Notes under the pieces: generated by a model | Told to the model about the DNA's origin: nothing | Seen by the model: the letters and a program-made list of their open reading frames with translations, nothing else | Database searches by the model: none | Assembly (NCBI GenBank): GCA_963737285.1 | Contig: CAVTRT010000002.1 | Location: 1,798,001 to 1,862,000 of the forward strand | Length of the DNA: 64,000 bases | From: Trebonia sp963737285 | GTDB lineage: Bacteria; Actinomycetota; Actinomycetes; Streptosporangiales; Streptosporangiaceae | Direction of reading: 5' to 3' | Position numbers and translations under genes: made by a program | Shown here: positions 53,477 to 64,000 of the stretch, one piece after another | Layout: every line of letters starts with the position of its first letter | How positions within the stretch are numbered: the stretch's first letter is position 1

Positions 53477-54092
53477 GGGAATTGATGTTAGTCGCCTGGC
53501 TGGCTGGGGACGACGGGACGCCCACGGCCCTGACCACGGCCGCCACCGCCTCGGCGACGGGAACGTGCTCCCAGAGCCGGACTACGGTCCAGCCGGCCTG
53601 GGTGAGCGCGTCGTCGGCGGCCCGGTCGCGTTCGACGTTCCTGGTGAGCTTGGGTGACCAATACCACTCGTTGTTCTTTGGCTGGGTGCCATGCTCGGGG
53701 CAGGCGTGCCAGAAGCAGCCGTCGACGAAAACCGCGACCTTCCGCCTGGTGAAGGCGATGTCGGGCCTTACCCGACGCGCGGGCAGGTCGATGCGGAAGT
53801 CCTTACGGTAGCGGTATCCCATCGCGTGCAGCGCGGTGCGCAGGGCAATCTCCGGCTTGGTGTCGGTGCGCCGGTTCCCCTTCATGTTGGCTGAGCGGCC
53901 CGGTGTCAGCGGGTACGGGTACGGCTTGCTCACCCTGGCAGGCTTCTCGACAGGGACTCGGAACTTGGCAGGGTCACGTTTCCCATGATAGGTCGCCGGG
54001 CCGAACAGCCGAGCGCGACCAGACACTGTCTCGCCGCGACTTGTCGCCGCGGCCACCCGGCCGCCCGTGCCTCCAGTTTCCCACTTTCCCAT
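53436..54092 (-). CDS. vsr: very short patch repair (Vsr) endonuclease
   Basis: About 218 residues; the endonuclease core occupies residues about 70-200. Vsr nicks 5' of T in T:G mismatches produced by deamination of 5-methylcytosine. The core reads MKGNRRTDTKPEIALRTALH, the catalytic Asp and metal site RPDIAFTRRKVAVFVDGCFW, then HACPEHGTQPKNN with zinc-binding Cys/His, and NVERDRAADDALTQAGW. ATG 54092 is tentative; GTG 54125 is possible. Vsr is usually encoded next to a cytosine methylase, and none is visible here. Confidence 0.88.
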   Translation of the reverse strand: MGKWETGGTGGRVAAATSRGETVSGRARLFGPATYHGKRDPAKFRVPVEKPARVSKPYPYPLTPGRSANMKGNRRTDTKPEIALRTALHAMGYRYRKDFRIDLPARRVRPDIAFTRRKVAVFVDGCFWHACPEHGTQPKNNEWYWSPKLTRNVERDRAADDALTQAGWTVVRLWEHVPVAEAVAAVVRAVGVPSSPASQATNINSHAGLPAIDAPGAG

Positions 54093-54181
54093 TAGTACCT
54101 GACCGGCTGGAATGTCAGTGGTCACCGGTATAACGGCATGGCAAGCGGTTGCCGCACCCCGTCGTCATTCCGAGGGAAGCC

Positions 54182-54718
54182 ATGCCAGGACAGCAGATCG
54201 CACTAGCCAAAGTGCCAGATTGGACGCCGCCCCCGGACGCCGCCACGAGTCCCGCCAGTCCGGAACGGGACATGGCGCGCTCGGCTCGCCCGGTCCGCGA
54301 TCCCAGCACCGGCGCTGCATGCCTTGCCTTTCGCGGGGACGCCACCGGCGAGGCAGGCACTGACTGGCCAACCCGGTTCGCGAGGATGCTCACCGAGGCA
54401 CTGGCTGGCGCGCGCCCGGCAGCGCAGATCCTCCCCTGGACCAGCAAGCGGGCACGCAGCCAGTTTCTTCGGCTCTTGCGCGGCTTCGGAAGCGGCGACC
54501 TTGGCGGTGCGCGTGGCGGGACCGGTGGCTGCCCACGTGGCGGTGGGCAGCCCCGCATCCTACGGGTCGTCGCGACCCGCCCTGCGCGAGACGCGATCGA
54601 GATGAGCGTCATTGCCGGATTCGGGGATCGCGTCCGAGCGCTCGCCCTGCGTCTAGAGCGGATCGCTCGCGAGGATTGCCCTGGCGAGTGGGTCTGCACG
54701 GACATTGAGGCTGCCTGA
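54182..54718 (+). CDS. DUF6459 / Rv3235-like protein
   Basis: 178 residues from ATG 54182 (GAGGGAAG upstream). A Pro/Ala-rich N-terminus is followed by FARMLTEALAGARPAAQIL and, at the end, AGFGDRVRALALRLERIARE, the two segments that identify the small Rv3235-like family near secA in actinobacteria. The middle (GSGDLGGARGGTGG) is Gly-rich. The function is unknown. It is convergent with secA. Confidence 0.66.
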   Translation: MPGQQIALAKVPDWTPPPDAATSPASPERDMARSARPVRDPSTGAACLAFRGDATGEAGTDWPTRFARMLTEALAGARPAAQILPWTSKRARSQFLRLLRGFGSGDLGGARGGTGGCPRGGGQPRILRVVATRPARDAIEMSVIAGFGDRVRALALRLERIAREDCPGEWVCTDIEAA

Positions 54719-54761
54719 GCGCGCGCCGGCATCAGCCCGCTAGACCAGTAGCGGTTTGGCG

Positions 54762-57893
<3,132 letters not shown>

Positions 57894-58102
57894 TTCTGGT
57901 CGTGCTCCTTGCGGATCGGATGGCTTACACGCCTCGCTGTCATGGTAGGCGAGTCGGGCCGTTAAGCCGAGTCCCCAGCTCAAAGAGGCACCCCAAGGCT
58001 GACCCGGGTGCCACCTCGGAGACAATAATGGAGTATTTTTTAGCTGTCTGCGACCAGCGACCAGCTGCTGGACGCTCTGCGTGACTGATGTTGGAGGAAG
58101 TC

Positions 58103-58369
58103 GTGGCCGATGTGGCAACGAGCACCCTTGAGGGCCACGGGGGCACCGTGGCCCAGCCCGTCCTCGGGACGGTGCACGAGGGTGAGCACTTCGGTGGCCG
58201 GGCCGTCTCCTGGGTCGGCGTCGCCATCACCGTCGTCGGATTCGTCATCGGTGGTGTCGCGTTCGTCCCGCACCCGACGTGGTGGCTGTTCTGGGTGGCG
58301 GCCGGTGTCGCGGCGGTCGGCGGCATCGTCTTGCTGGCTGCCAAGACCTTCACCGAGGACTGGTACTAA
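58103..58369 (+). CDS. small two-helix membrane protein
   Basis: 88 residues. GTG 58103 is chosen because GGAGG lies five bases upstream. A polar N-terminus (HEGEHFGGRAVSWVG) precedes two hydrophobic segments (WVGVAITVVGFVIGGVAFV and WWLFWVAAGVAAVGGIVLLA). It resembles the HGxxPAAW/DUF6704-type small membrane proteins of actinobacteria in layout, but the exact HGxxPAAW motif is not present. It is divergent from secA. Confidence 0.55.
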   Translation: MADVATSTLEGHGGTVAQPVLGTVHEGEHFGGRAVSWVGVAITVVGFVIGGVAFVPHPTWWLFWVAAGVAAVGGIVLLAAKTFTEDWY

Positions 58370-58435
58370 ACCGCTCTACTTGCAAGATGTGAGCTCTACT
58401 CGCACGATGTCAGCCCCCGCCGGTAATCTGTCACA

Positions 58436-59644
58436 ATGGGCGAGGCAGCGGAGTTGTCCCCCGATGATCTACGGCGGGTCACCTTGCGCGCGCAAGGACT
58501 CCTCGGGGCCGAGGGACGGCGCGGCGGGGTCAGCGCGATGCTGCGACGGCTTGGGGCTGTCCAGCTGGACACTATCAGCGTCCTAGCCCGATCACACGAA
58601 CTCGTGGCGTATACCCGGCTTGGGGCAATCGGCCGACAGCCGGTGGAGGACGCGTACTGGCATCCCGCCAGGCCTGCCGCGTTCGAGTACTGGGCGCACG
58701 CCGCTTGCGTGCTGCCGCTGGAGTCCTGGCCATACTACGCCGCGCGCCGGCGTGGCATCATGGCCCGCGGCCAGCGCTGGCATAAGGTATCCCGCCGCGC
58801 CTGCGACGAGGTTGTGGCCCGGCTGCGAGCCGAGGGGCCGCTGACCGCCACCCAACTGGGCGGCGCGAAGGCGGGCGGCCCGTGGTGGGACTGGTCGGAG
58901 GTCAAGATCGCCGCCGAGTGGCTCCTCGACACTGGCCAGGCGGCATGCGTGCGGCGCATCGGGTGGCGCCGGGTTTACGACCTGCCCGAGCGCGTAATCC
59001 CCAGGCCACTGCTCGATCATCAGCCGACCGACGGTGAGTGCCTGGCCTACATGGTCACGGTAACCGCGCGGGCGCTTGGCGTTGCTACCCACGCTGACTT
59101 CCGGGATTTTCACCGGATCGACTGGTTGGGCCTCAAGCAGGGCACCCCCGAGAACATCGACGCGGCAGCCGAAGCCGCCGGACTCATCCCGGTCACCATT
59201 GCAGGCAAGCCCCGTCGGCTGCCAGCCTGGGCAGATCCGGAAGCGCTCGCGTGGCTGAACGCGGGAGGGCGGGGGTCGCACCGCACCGCGCTGGTGTCCC
59301 CGTTCGACTCGCTGATCTGGGACCGCAAGCGGACGGTGCGAATGTTCGGCTTCGAGCACGTCCTTGAGGCCTACCTGCCCAAGGAGAAGCGGGTTCACGG
59401 CTACTTCACGATGCCCTTGCTGGCAGGCGGTCAGCTACTCGGCCGCGTTGACCCGGGCCGAAGCGGCAAGACCCTCATCGCCAAGCACGTCGTCCTCGAC
59501 AAGCCCTCAGCCGCGCAGCCCATGGCCCGCGCGCTCGCGGAGGCCGCGACCTGGGTGGGCTGCGACAACGTCGTCACGGAGCGGATCTCGCCGCCTCATC
59601 TGGCCGACCATCTGCACGCGGCCCTGAAGGCAACGACAACCTAG
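58436..59644 (+). CDS. winged-helix protein of the AlkZ/YcaQ DNA glycosylase family
   Basis: 402 residues. AlkZ/YcaQ proteins are HTH_42-type DNA glycosylases that repair bulky or cross-linked bases. The catalytic-region motif VQLDTISVLARSHELVAYTR, then FEYWAHAACVLPLESWPYY, and later LVSPFDSLIWDRKRTVRMFG and KEKRVHGYFTMPLL are the family signatures. There is no ribosome site; TAATCT lies six bases before ATG 58436, so a leaderless start is likely. It could protect DNA against alkylating natural products. Confidence 0.86.
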   Translation: MGEAAELSPDDLRRVTLRAQGLLGAEGRRGGVSAMLRRLGAVQLDTISVLARSHELVAYTRLGAIGRQPVEDAYWHPARPAAFEYWAHAACVLPLESWPYYAARRRGIMARGQRWHKVSRRACDEVVARLRAEGPLTATQLGGAKAGGPWWDWSEVKIAAEWLLDTGQAACVRRIGWRRVYDLPERVIPRPLLDHQPTDGECLAYMVTVTARALGVATHADFRDFHRIDWLGLKQGTPENIDAAAEAAGLIPVTIAGKPRRLPAWADPEALAWLNAGGRGSHRTALVSPFDSLIWDRKRTVRMFGFEHVLEAYLPKEKRVHGYFTMPLLAGGQLLGRVDPGRSGKTLIAKHVVLDKPSAAQPMARALAEAATWVGCDNVVTERISPPHLADHLHAALKATTT

Positions 59645-59681
59645 CCAGCAAGGCGGCTATCGAAGTATCTGCGCGAGCGTT

Positions 59682-60356
59682 CTAGCTGATCTCGATCAGC
59701 TTCTCTCGTACCGCGATCATGACGGCCTCCATCCGGGAGTGGATCTGCAGCTTCTCCAGGATGTTGCGGACGTGGTTCTTCACCGTGTTCTCGGAGATGA
59801 ACAGCTCCTTGGCGATGTCCCGGTTGTTCATCCCGCGTGCCACCAGCCGCAGCACTTCCATCTCCCGCTCGGTGAGCTTGGGCGCGGGAGCGTGCTTGGA
59901 CGGCTCCTCCTCCGCGTCGCGCCGTGCGAGGGTGGCGAACTCGCTGAGCAGCTTGCCGGCCATTGACGGGTTGATCAACGACTGCCCGCCATGCACCGAG
60001 CGCACAGCCGCCGCGACCTCATCAAGCGGGATGTCCTTGAGCAGGTAGCCACTGGCGCCGGCGCGGATTGCCTCGAAGAGATCTTCTTCCTCGTCGCTGA
60101 TCGTCAGCATTACGATCTTGGCGCTAGGCGCGACTTCCTTCATCGCGCGCGCGGCCTCGATGCCGGTCGTCTTCGGCATCCTGATGTCCATCAAGACGAC
60201 GTCGGGCACAGCCTCACCCGCGATCTGGACGGCCTCGGCGCCATCGCTCGCCTGGCCGACGAGCTCGATGCCGGCCTCTTCTGCCAGAACCATCTCTAGT
60301 CCGCGCCTGAAGAGCGCGTGGTCATCCGCGATCAGCACCCGGATGGGATCGCCCAC
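59682..60356 (-). CDS. NarL/LuxR-type response regulator
   Basis: 224 residues. The receiver domain has the acidic pair in RVLIADDHALFRRGLEM, the phospho-Asp in VVLMDIRMPKTTG, and the Lys in GYLLKDIPL. The LuxR helix-turn-helix is LTEREMEVLRLVARG then DIAKELFISENTVKNHV. GTG 60356 is chosen because GGAGG lies five bases upstream. No histidine kinase is adjacent. It is 235 bases from hpf and probably separately transcribed. Confidence 0.93.
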   Translation of the reverse strand: MGDPIRVLIADDHALFRRGLEMVLAEEAGIELVGQASDGAEAVQIAGEAVPDVVLMDIRMPKTTGIEAARAMKEVAPSAKIVMLTISDEEEDLFEAIRAGASGYLLKDIPLDEVAAAVRSVHGGQSLINPSMAGKLLSEFATLARRDAEEEPSKHAPAPKLTEREMEVLRLVARGMNNRDIAKELFISENTVKNHVRNILEKLQIHSRMEAVMIAVREKLIEIS

Positions 60357-60509
60357 TGGTACCTCCGGGCCTGCTTGCCGGGGCGCGCTGGGCTGCGGCA
60401 CCCCAAATCCCCCAGCCCGGTCCTGGACCGATCGGTCACGGCCGCTCCTTCCGCTGCGATCGCAGTTCACGCACAGGATAGGACATGTAACTAAACCCGT
60501 GCGTACTGC

Positions 60510-60546
60510 CCCGGTCCCAGCGCGCCCCGGGCGCGCTGGGACCGGG
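60510..60546 (-). terminator. terminator of hpf
   Basis: CCCGGTCCCAGCGCGCC (60510-60526) pairs with GGCGCGCTGGGACCGGG (60530-60546), a perfect 17-bp stem with a three-base loop, 45 bases after the hpf stop on the minus strand. Confidence 0.8.
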
Positions 60547-60591
60547 TCGTCCTGACTGTGTTGGCTAACGGCCGGGCGCGGCGAGGCAGTA

Positions 60592-61368
60592 CTAGCCCTC
60601 CTCCACGAGCCGGATAACTCCATAGTCGTACCCGCGACGCCGATAGACAACGCTGAACTTGTCGCAGCCGCTGTCGTGGAACAGGTAAAAGTCGTGGCCC
60701 ACCAGTTCCATCTCCAGGAGCGCCTGGTCGATCGTCATGGGATGGGAGACGTGGACCTTCTCCCGGACCACGACCGGGCCGTCGCCTTCCATCTGGATCG
60801 GGATCAGCCCGGCGGCCATAGGCACGTCTACCGGGCCGTCCCCGAACCCGTCCGCCCCGGGCATCTCAGGAAGGTTGATGACGTGGTGGGCCGGGTGCGG
60901 GCGACCGCTGGCGGCTAGTCCCGCCACGACGGTACCGGTAGGGCCGCCAGCGGCGTAGCCCTGGCCGTTGCCGACACCGGCGAGCATCGAGCTGTCGAGT
61001 TGCTCTGGCGCCGCCCCCACAGCCGCCAGGACCTCGGTGGAGTAGACAGCTGGCGCCTCGCCGCGCTTGGCCTTGCGCCGTTCGGCGGCCCTGCGCAGCC
61101 GTCCCTCCAGCTTCGCGAAGGCGAGGTCGAGGGCTGCGTACCGGTCGTCGGCCGCTGCCTCGGCGCGGATCGCGGGACCTCGGGAGCGGATGGTCAGCTC
61201 CACCCGTTCACTGTGGTCAGCCTGTCTCGGGTTGCGCTCCTGCGAGACCTCCACGTCTACCCGAACCGCCTTGGCGTCGAGCTTCTCGAGCTTGGCTAGC
61301 TTCGCTGTGGCGTGCCTCCGGAACCGCTCCGGAACCGTCGTGTGCCGACCCTTGAAGGTGATGTCCAT
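60592..61368 (-). CDS. hpf: ribosome hibernation promoting factor, long form (RaiA/HPF)
   Basis: 258 residues. Long HPF binds the decoding site and pairs 70S ribosomes into inactive 100S dimers in stationary phase. The N-terminal ribosome-binding domain starts MDITFKGRHTTVPERFRRHA, with VEVSQERNPRQADHSERVEL; a linker (about residues 110-190) leads to a C-terminal dimerisation domain with VREKVHVSHPMTIDQALLEM and YDYGVIRLVEEG. ATG 61368 has GGGGGAG upstream. A 425-base upstream region is strongly structured. Confidence 0.92.
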   Translation of the reverse strand: MDITFKGRHTTVPERFRRHATAKLAKLEKLDAKAVRVDVEVSQERNPRQADHSERVELTIRSRGPAIRAEAAADDRYAALDLAFAKLEGRLRRAAERRKAKRGEAPAVYSTEVLAAVGAAPEQLDSSMLAGVGNGQGYAAGGPTGTVVAGLAASGRPHPAHHVINLPEMPGADGFGDGPVDVPMAAGLIPIQMEGDGPVVVREKVHVSHPMTIDQALLEMELVGHDFYLFHDSGCDKFSVVYRRRGYDYGVIRLVEEG

Positions 61369-61439
61369 CTCGACTCCCCCTACGGCTGTCGATGAACGGC
61401 TGTTGATATGGGAAGGCACTCGCCCGGCCGACCTGGTCT

Positions 61440-61660
61440 TCGTCCCCACATCCGCCTGCTGAGGGGTTCGCGGCCTTCCATGACCACTACTGCCCTTCTC
61501 CGGTGCCCGGGGGACTCTGTATCCCCCGGCCGGGCAGGACTTACCTCTAAGCCGCCCCGTGATCGGTCGACGAGAAGTCGCCTTACGTGGACCGTTTAGC
61601 CTGCGGCTGGCATCGGCTTGCCGGCTGGAACCCTCCGCTTCCGGAGAGACCAGCCCGGCG
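61440..61660 (-). ncRNA. candidate structured RNA upstream of hpf (raiA-motif-like)
   Basis: Between hpf and lpqB there are 425 bases with no supported gene but with dense inverted repeats: CTGCCC/GGGCAG (61490-61495/61532-61537) enclosing CCGGGGGA/TCCCCCGG (61507-61514/61522-61529), and GCCGGCTGG with CCAGCCCGGC around a CTCCG/CGGAG stem (about 61619-61658). In Firmicutes and Actinobacteria a conserved structured RNA, the raiA motif, is found upstream of raiA/hpf genes, so this is the natural candidate. I have not matched the consensus base by base; a covariance-model search is needed. Confidence 0.45.
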
Positions 61661-61793
61661 CAACCACGGACCCGGGCGAGTGCCATGGATGAACGCTAGC
61701 TCTCCGAAGCCGAATTGTCAGGAGGGACACGCGTGACAACCTGAGACAAACTCCAGATTACTCGGCTAGCGAACCTGGTCGCGGCCCCGCCAG

Positions 61794-63631
61794 CTACCCG
61801 GGGAGCGCCGGGAACATGCCGGAATCATCAAGGGCGTCCCATGCGCTGGACAAGGTTGCGGCGGTGCTTACCTTGCCGTTCTCAAGGCCCGCGACCAGGC
61901 CCCACGCGGCGGTGGCGGTGATCGAGGCGGCGCCCTGCGGTCCCTGAACTGTCGTCGGCGTGCCGCCATTGACGGGGTAGTCCGTCACGGTGTCACCAGG
62001 CTGACCGAGCGCGACGACATCGTCGGCACCGTACCAGGACAGCGACGTGAACGCGCTCGCGCTCTTGCAGACGAAGAACGGAGACAGGTTGAGCTGGATG
62101 AGTGGCTGCGACGCCGACCCGGACCTGACGACCGCCCCGAACGCGAGCGTCTCCTCGGTCCCCCCGAAAACGATGGCTACCCGCACGCCGTCCGGCGCGA
62201 CCCGCAGCGCGGTCACGTCATCGACGTTGCTCCCGCAGGTGTTGCTCCCGTAGGGGTTGATGTTCACCGTCACCGGTGGCGTGGCCGACTTGCCCGGGGT
62301 AGCGCGCAGGACGGAGACGCCCATGCTGTTGACCACCCACAGGTCGTCGCCGGAGTCCCAGCTCAGGGACGTGATGCCGTTTCCGAGACCACGCGCCTGC
62401 AGCACGGCGTCGCCGACCACGCCGGTGTAGAGGTTCCCGTGGCGGATCACGGCAAGGTACTTGCCATCAGGGGAGACGGCTAGCGAGGAGTAGCCGCTGC
62501 CGATGCTGGCGACCGTGACAGGCTTGTCTCCAGCGGCTTTCAGCCACGCCAGCTGGCCACTTGCCGTGAGGTAGTACAAGCCGCCGGCCTGCGGGGTGGC
62601 GGCAGGCCGGTACTGGTACTGGTTGGCTTGGTTCTGGACCGGGTTGCCTGAGGCGCCCGGCGGGACGAACGGATTTCCGTCGATGTACAGCGCGATGGAC
62701 TTCACCTGCTGCTGCTGCTGTCCCTGGCACGCGCCGGACAGCGTGCACAGGAGCTGGGCGGAGATCTGCTCCAGCTGGCTGCGCGATGCCTTCGACACGA
62801 GGGTCCCCGTGAGGTTCACTGACGCTGTCCCGCCGTCCACCGTGACGGCTCCCTGCAAGGTGGTGTGCTTCGGGAACGCCGTGTGGGTGGCGGTACCTTC
62901 CTGCCCCAGTTCCGGCCCCAGCCAGTCGCTGGGCTGAGTGATCAGGTCTCGTACCAGCCCGTTGACGAGGTCACCCTGGGTCGCCTGCAGCGGGACGTAG
63001 ACTGGGTCAGGGACCAGGTACCGCCCCGAGGGATCGAAGAAGTACAGATTCGCCAGCTGGTAGTCTGCCCCGAACTCGGTGCTCGTCAGCAGCAACGGGT
63101 TGTTGTAGGCGTTCGAGATTCGCCACTGGCCGTCGTACTTGCGCAGCTCGTAGTGATGCGTGCTCGTCTTCGGCGTCTCGCTTGCGACGGCATACGCCCC
63201 GGCCGTGGTCAAGATCGCCTGGACGGCGCCGCTGACCGTGACGGACGCGGTCTTCTGCCCGGCCGCTGGCTGCTTCGGGTCTTGGCTCTCGACGTTCGGG
63301 CCATTCTTGTACACGGTGGCCGACCAGCCGGGCTTCCACCGTCGGCTGGCATCGGGCGTGAGGTACTCGCGTGCCACCTTCTGCTGTCCCACGAAGCTCG
63401 CGCTCGCGGTGAGAAAGCCGGCGACGATCTGGCTGGGATTCTCGTTCTCGACCGGGGACGGCGGGACGAACTGGTCATCGTAGTTCTGGTTCTGCGGCCG
63501 GCCCCCTGGGTAGCCGGATAGGGCAGCACGGGGCCGCCACTGGGCATGGACACGCACCCGGCGGCCGTCAGGGACAGGCCTACCGCGACCAGGAGCGCCA
63601 CCACGGCGCGCGATACCGAGGTCTTACGCAT
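61794..63631 (-). pseudogene. lpqB: lipoprotein LpqB, frameshifted (probable sequence error)
   Basis: LpqB is the lipoprotein partner of the MtrAB two-component system. From ATG 63631 a lipoprotein signal peptide is seen (RAVVALLVAVGLSLTAAGC, lipobox LTAAGC), then MPSGGPVLPYPATQG and a break near 63504. One frame over the protein continues QNQNYDDQFVPPSPVENEN, a GerMN-type domain (about residues 200-300), and a C-terminal beta-propeller-like region with SLAVSPDGKYLAVI and TALRVAPDGVRVAIVFGG. Adding one G to a five-G run repairs the frame. ATG overlaps the mtrB stop by eight bases (ATGCGTAA). Confidence 0.9.
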
Positions 63632-64000
63632 GTCCCCCTCCCGCCAGGCCGGAGGCGCCCATCAAGCCTGGTGGGGCCGTGAGGCTAGGGCTTGCCGTAA
63701 GGCTGGCTTCCACGGCAGCCGTGATCACGTCCGTCTCGTCCGGGCCGAGCGGCAGCGGGGATCCCACGATGGGCTGCCCGGCCAGCCGGGAAACGGTAAG
63801 CCGGAACACCGAGCCGCGCCCCTTCTCGCCCCATGCCTGCAGCCAGCCACCGTGCAGGTGCGCGTCCTCCAAGGCGATGGCCAGCCCCAGCCCGGTGCCG
63901 CCGGTGGTCCGGGCCCGGGCCGGGTCGGCCCGCCAGAACCGCTCGAAGACCAGGGTCTCTTCCCCCGCCGCCAGCCCTACCCCGTGGTCGCGGACCGCCA
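63624..64000 (-). CDS. mtrB: sensor histidine kinase MtrB, 3' part (5' end off the window)
   Basis: The last 125 codons of a histidine kinase. The ATPase domain is seen in reverse complement from base 64000: VRDHGVGLA (N/G1 region), LVFERFWRADPARARTTGG (F box), GTGLGLAIALEDAHLHGG (G2), and the final GRGSVFRLTVSRL, followed by a Pro/Ser/Ala-rich tail. The adjoining lpqB gene starts with an eight-base overlap, so the identification with MtrB of the mtrA-mtrB-lpqB operon is strong. MtrB phosphorylates MtrA to control cell-wall and division genes. Confidence 0.86.
   Translation of the reverse strand, partial: AVRDHGVGLAAGEETLVFERFWRADPARARTTGGTGLGLAIALEDAHLHGGWLQAWGEKGRGSVFRLTVSRLAGQPIVGSPLPLGPDETDVITAAVEASLTASPSLTAPPGLMGASGLAGGGHA

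Overview
The window is about 64 kb of very GC-rich DNA with dense genes, GTG and TTG starts, leaderless-looking genes and many strong GC hairpins. Gene content and order are those of a filamentous or soil actinomycete: an ilvB-ilvN-ilvC-leuB-ilvE-cimA cluster, guaB/guaB3/guaA near groES-groEL with a CIRCE operator, DUF3017 next to mdh, and an mtrB-lpqB-hpf-response regulator-secA-DUF6459-DUF6912 block. I see no phage, insertion sequence, plasmid or CRISPR signature. The sequence alone does not fix the genus.

Layout. (1) 1-6.7 kb: a two-domain VOC/zinc-dehydrogenase gene open at the left edge, tRNA-Glu(CTC), a frameshifted BKACE-type gene, tRNA-Gln(CTG), a LacI-type regulator divergent from an esterase, a FAH-family hydrolase and a DUF2630 protein. 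(2) 6.7-16.1 kb, minus strand: the branched-chain amino acid cluster, with candidate ribosome-mediated attenuators in front of ilvB (leader codons Ile-Val-Val-Leu) and cimA (Leu-Ile-Ile-Ile). (3) 16.1-28.6 kb: a GGDEF/EAL membrane protein, an acyl-CoA carboxylase alpha chain, an LpdA-type flavoprotein, a gamma-glutamylcyclotransferase-like protein, a YbdK-type ligase, a D,D-carboxypeptidase and trpS. (4) 28.6-43.1 kb: purine genes guaB3, guaB and guaA, groESL, an unrecognised coiled-coil protein, a CNNM/CorC-type membrane protein, galE-galK, an M20 amidohydrolase and mdh. (5) 43.1-54.7 kb: an FHA-HTH protein facing a Ser/Thr kinase, enoyl-CoA hydratase, an aldo/keto reductase-dehydrogenase pair, HAD phosphatase, pruA and a Vsr endonuclease. 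(6) 54.7-64 kb: secA, an AlkZ/YcaQ-type protein, a response regulator, hpf with a structured upstream region, lpqB and the 3' end of mtrB.

How the genes fit together. ilvBN, ilvC, leuB, ilvE and cimA make isoleucine, valine and leucine, and the two leader peptides match the products of the genes they precede. guaB and guaA form the IMP to XMP to GMP branch. galE and galK overlap by four bases and belong to galactose metabolism. mtrB, lpqB and secA serve envelope signalling and secretion.

Sequence quality. At least seven recognisable genes (BKACE, ilvE, dac, galK, a 3-hydroxyisobutyrate dehydrogenase-type gene, secA twice, lpqB) are broken by small frame changes, mostly one base in a short G or C run. 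secA and ilvE are expected to be required, so these look more like assembly or base-calling errors than real pseudogenes. The in-frame joins VOC-dehydrogenase and DUF3017-mdh deserve the same caution.
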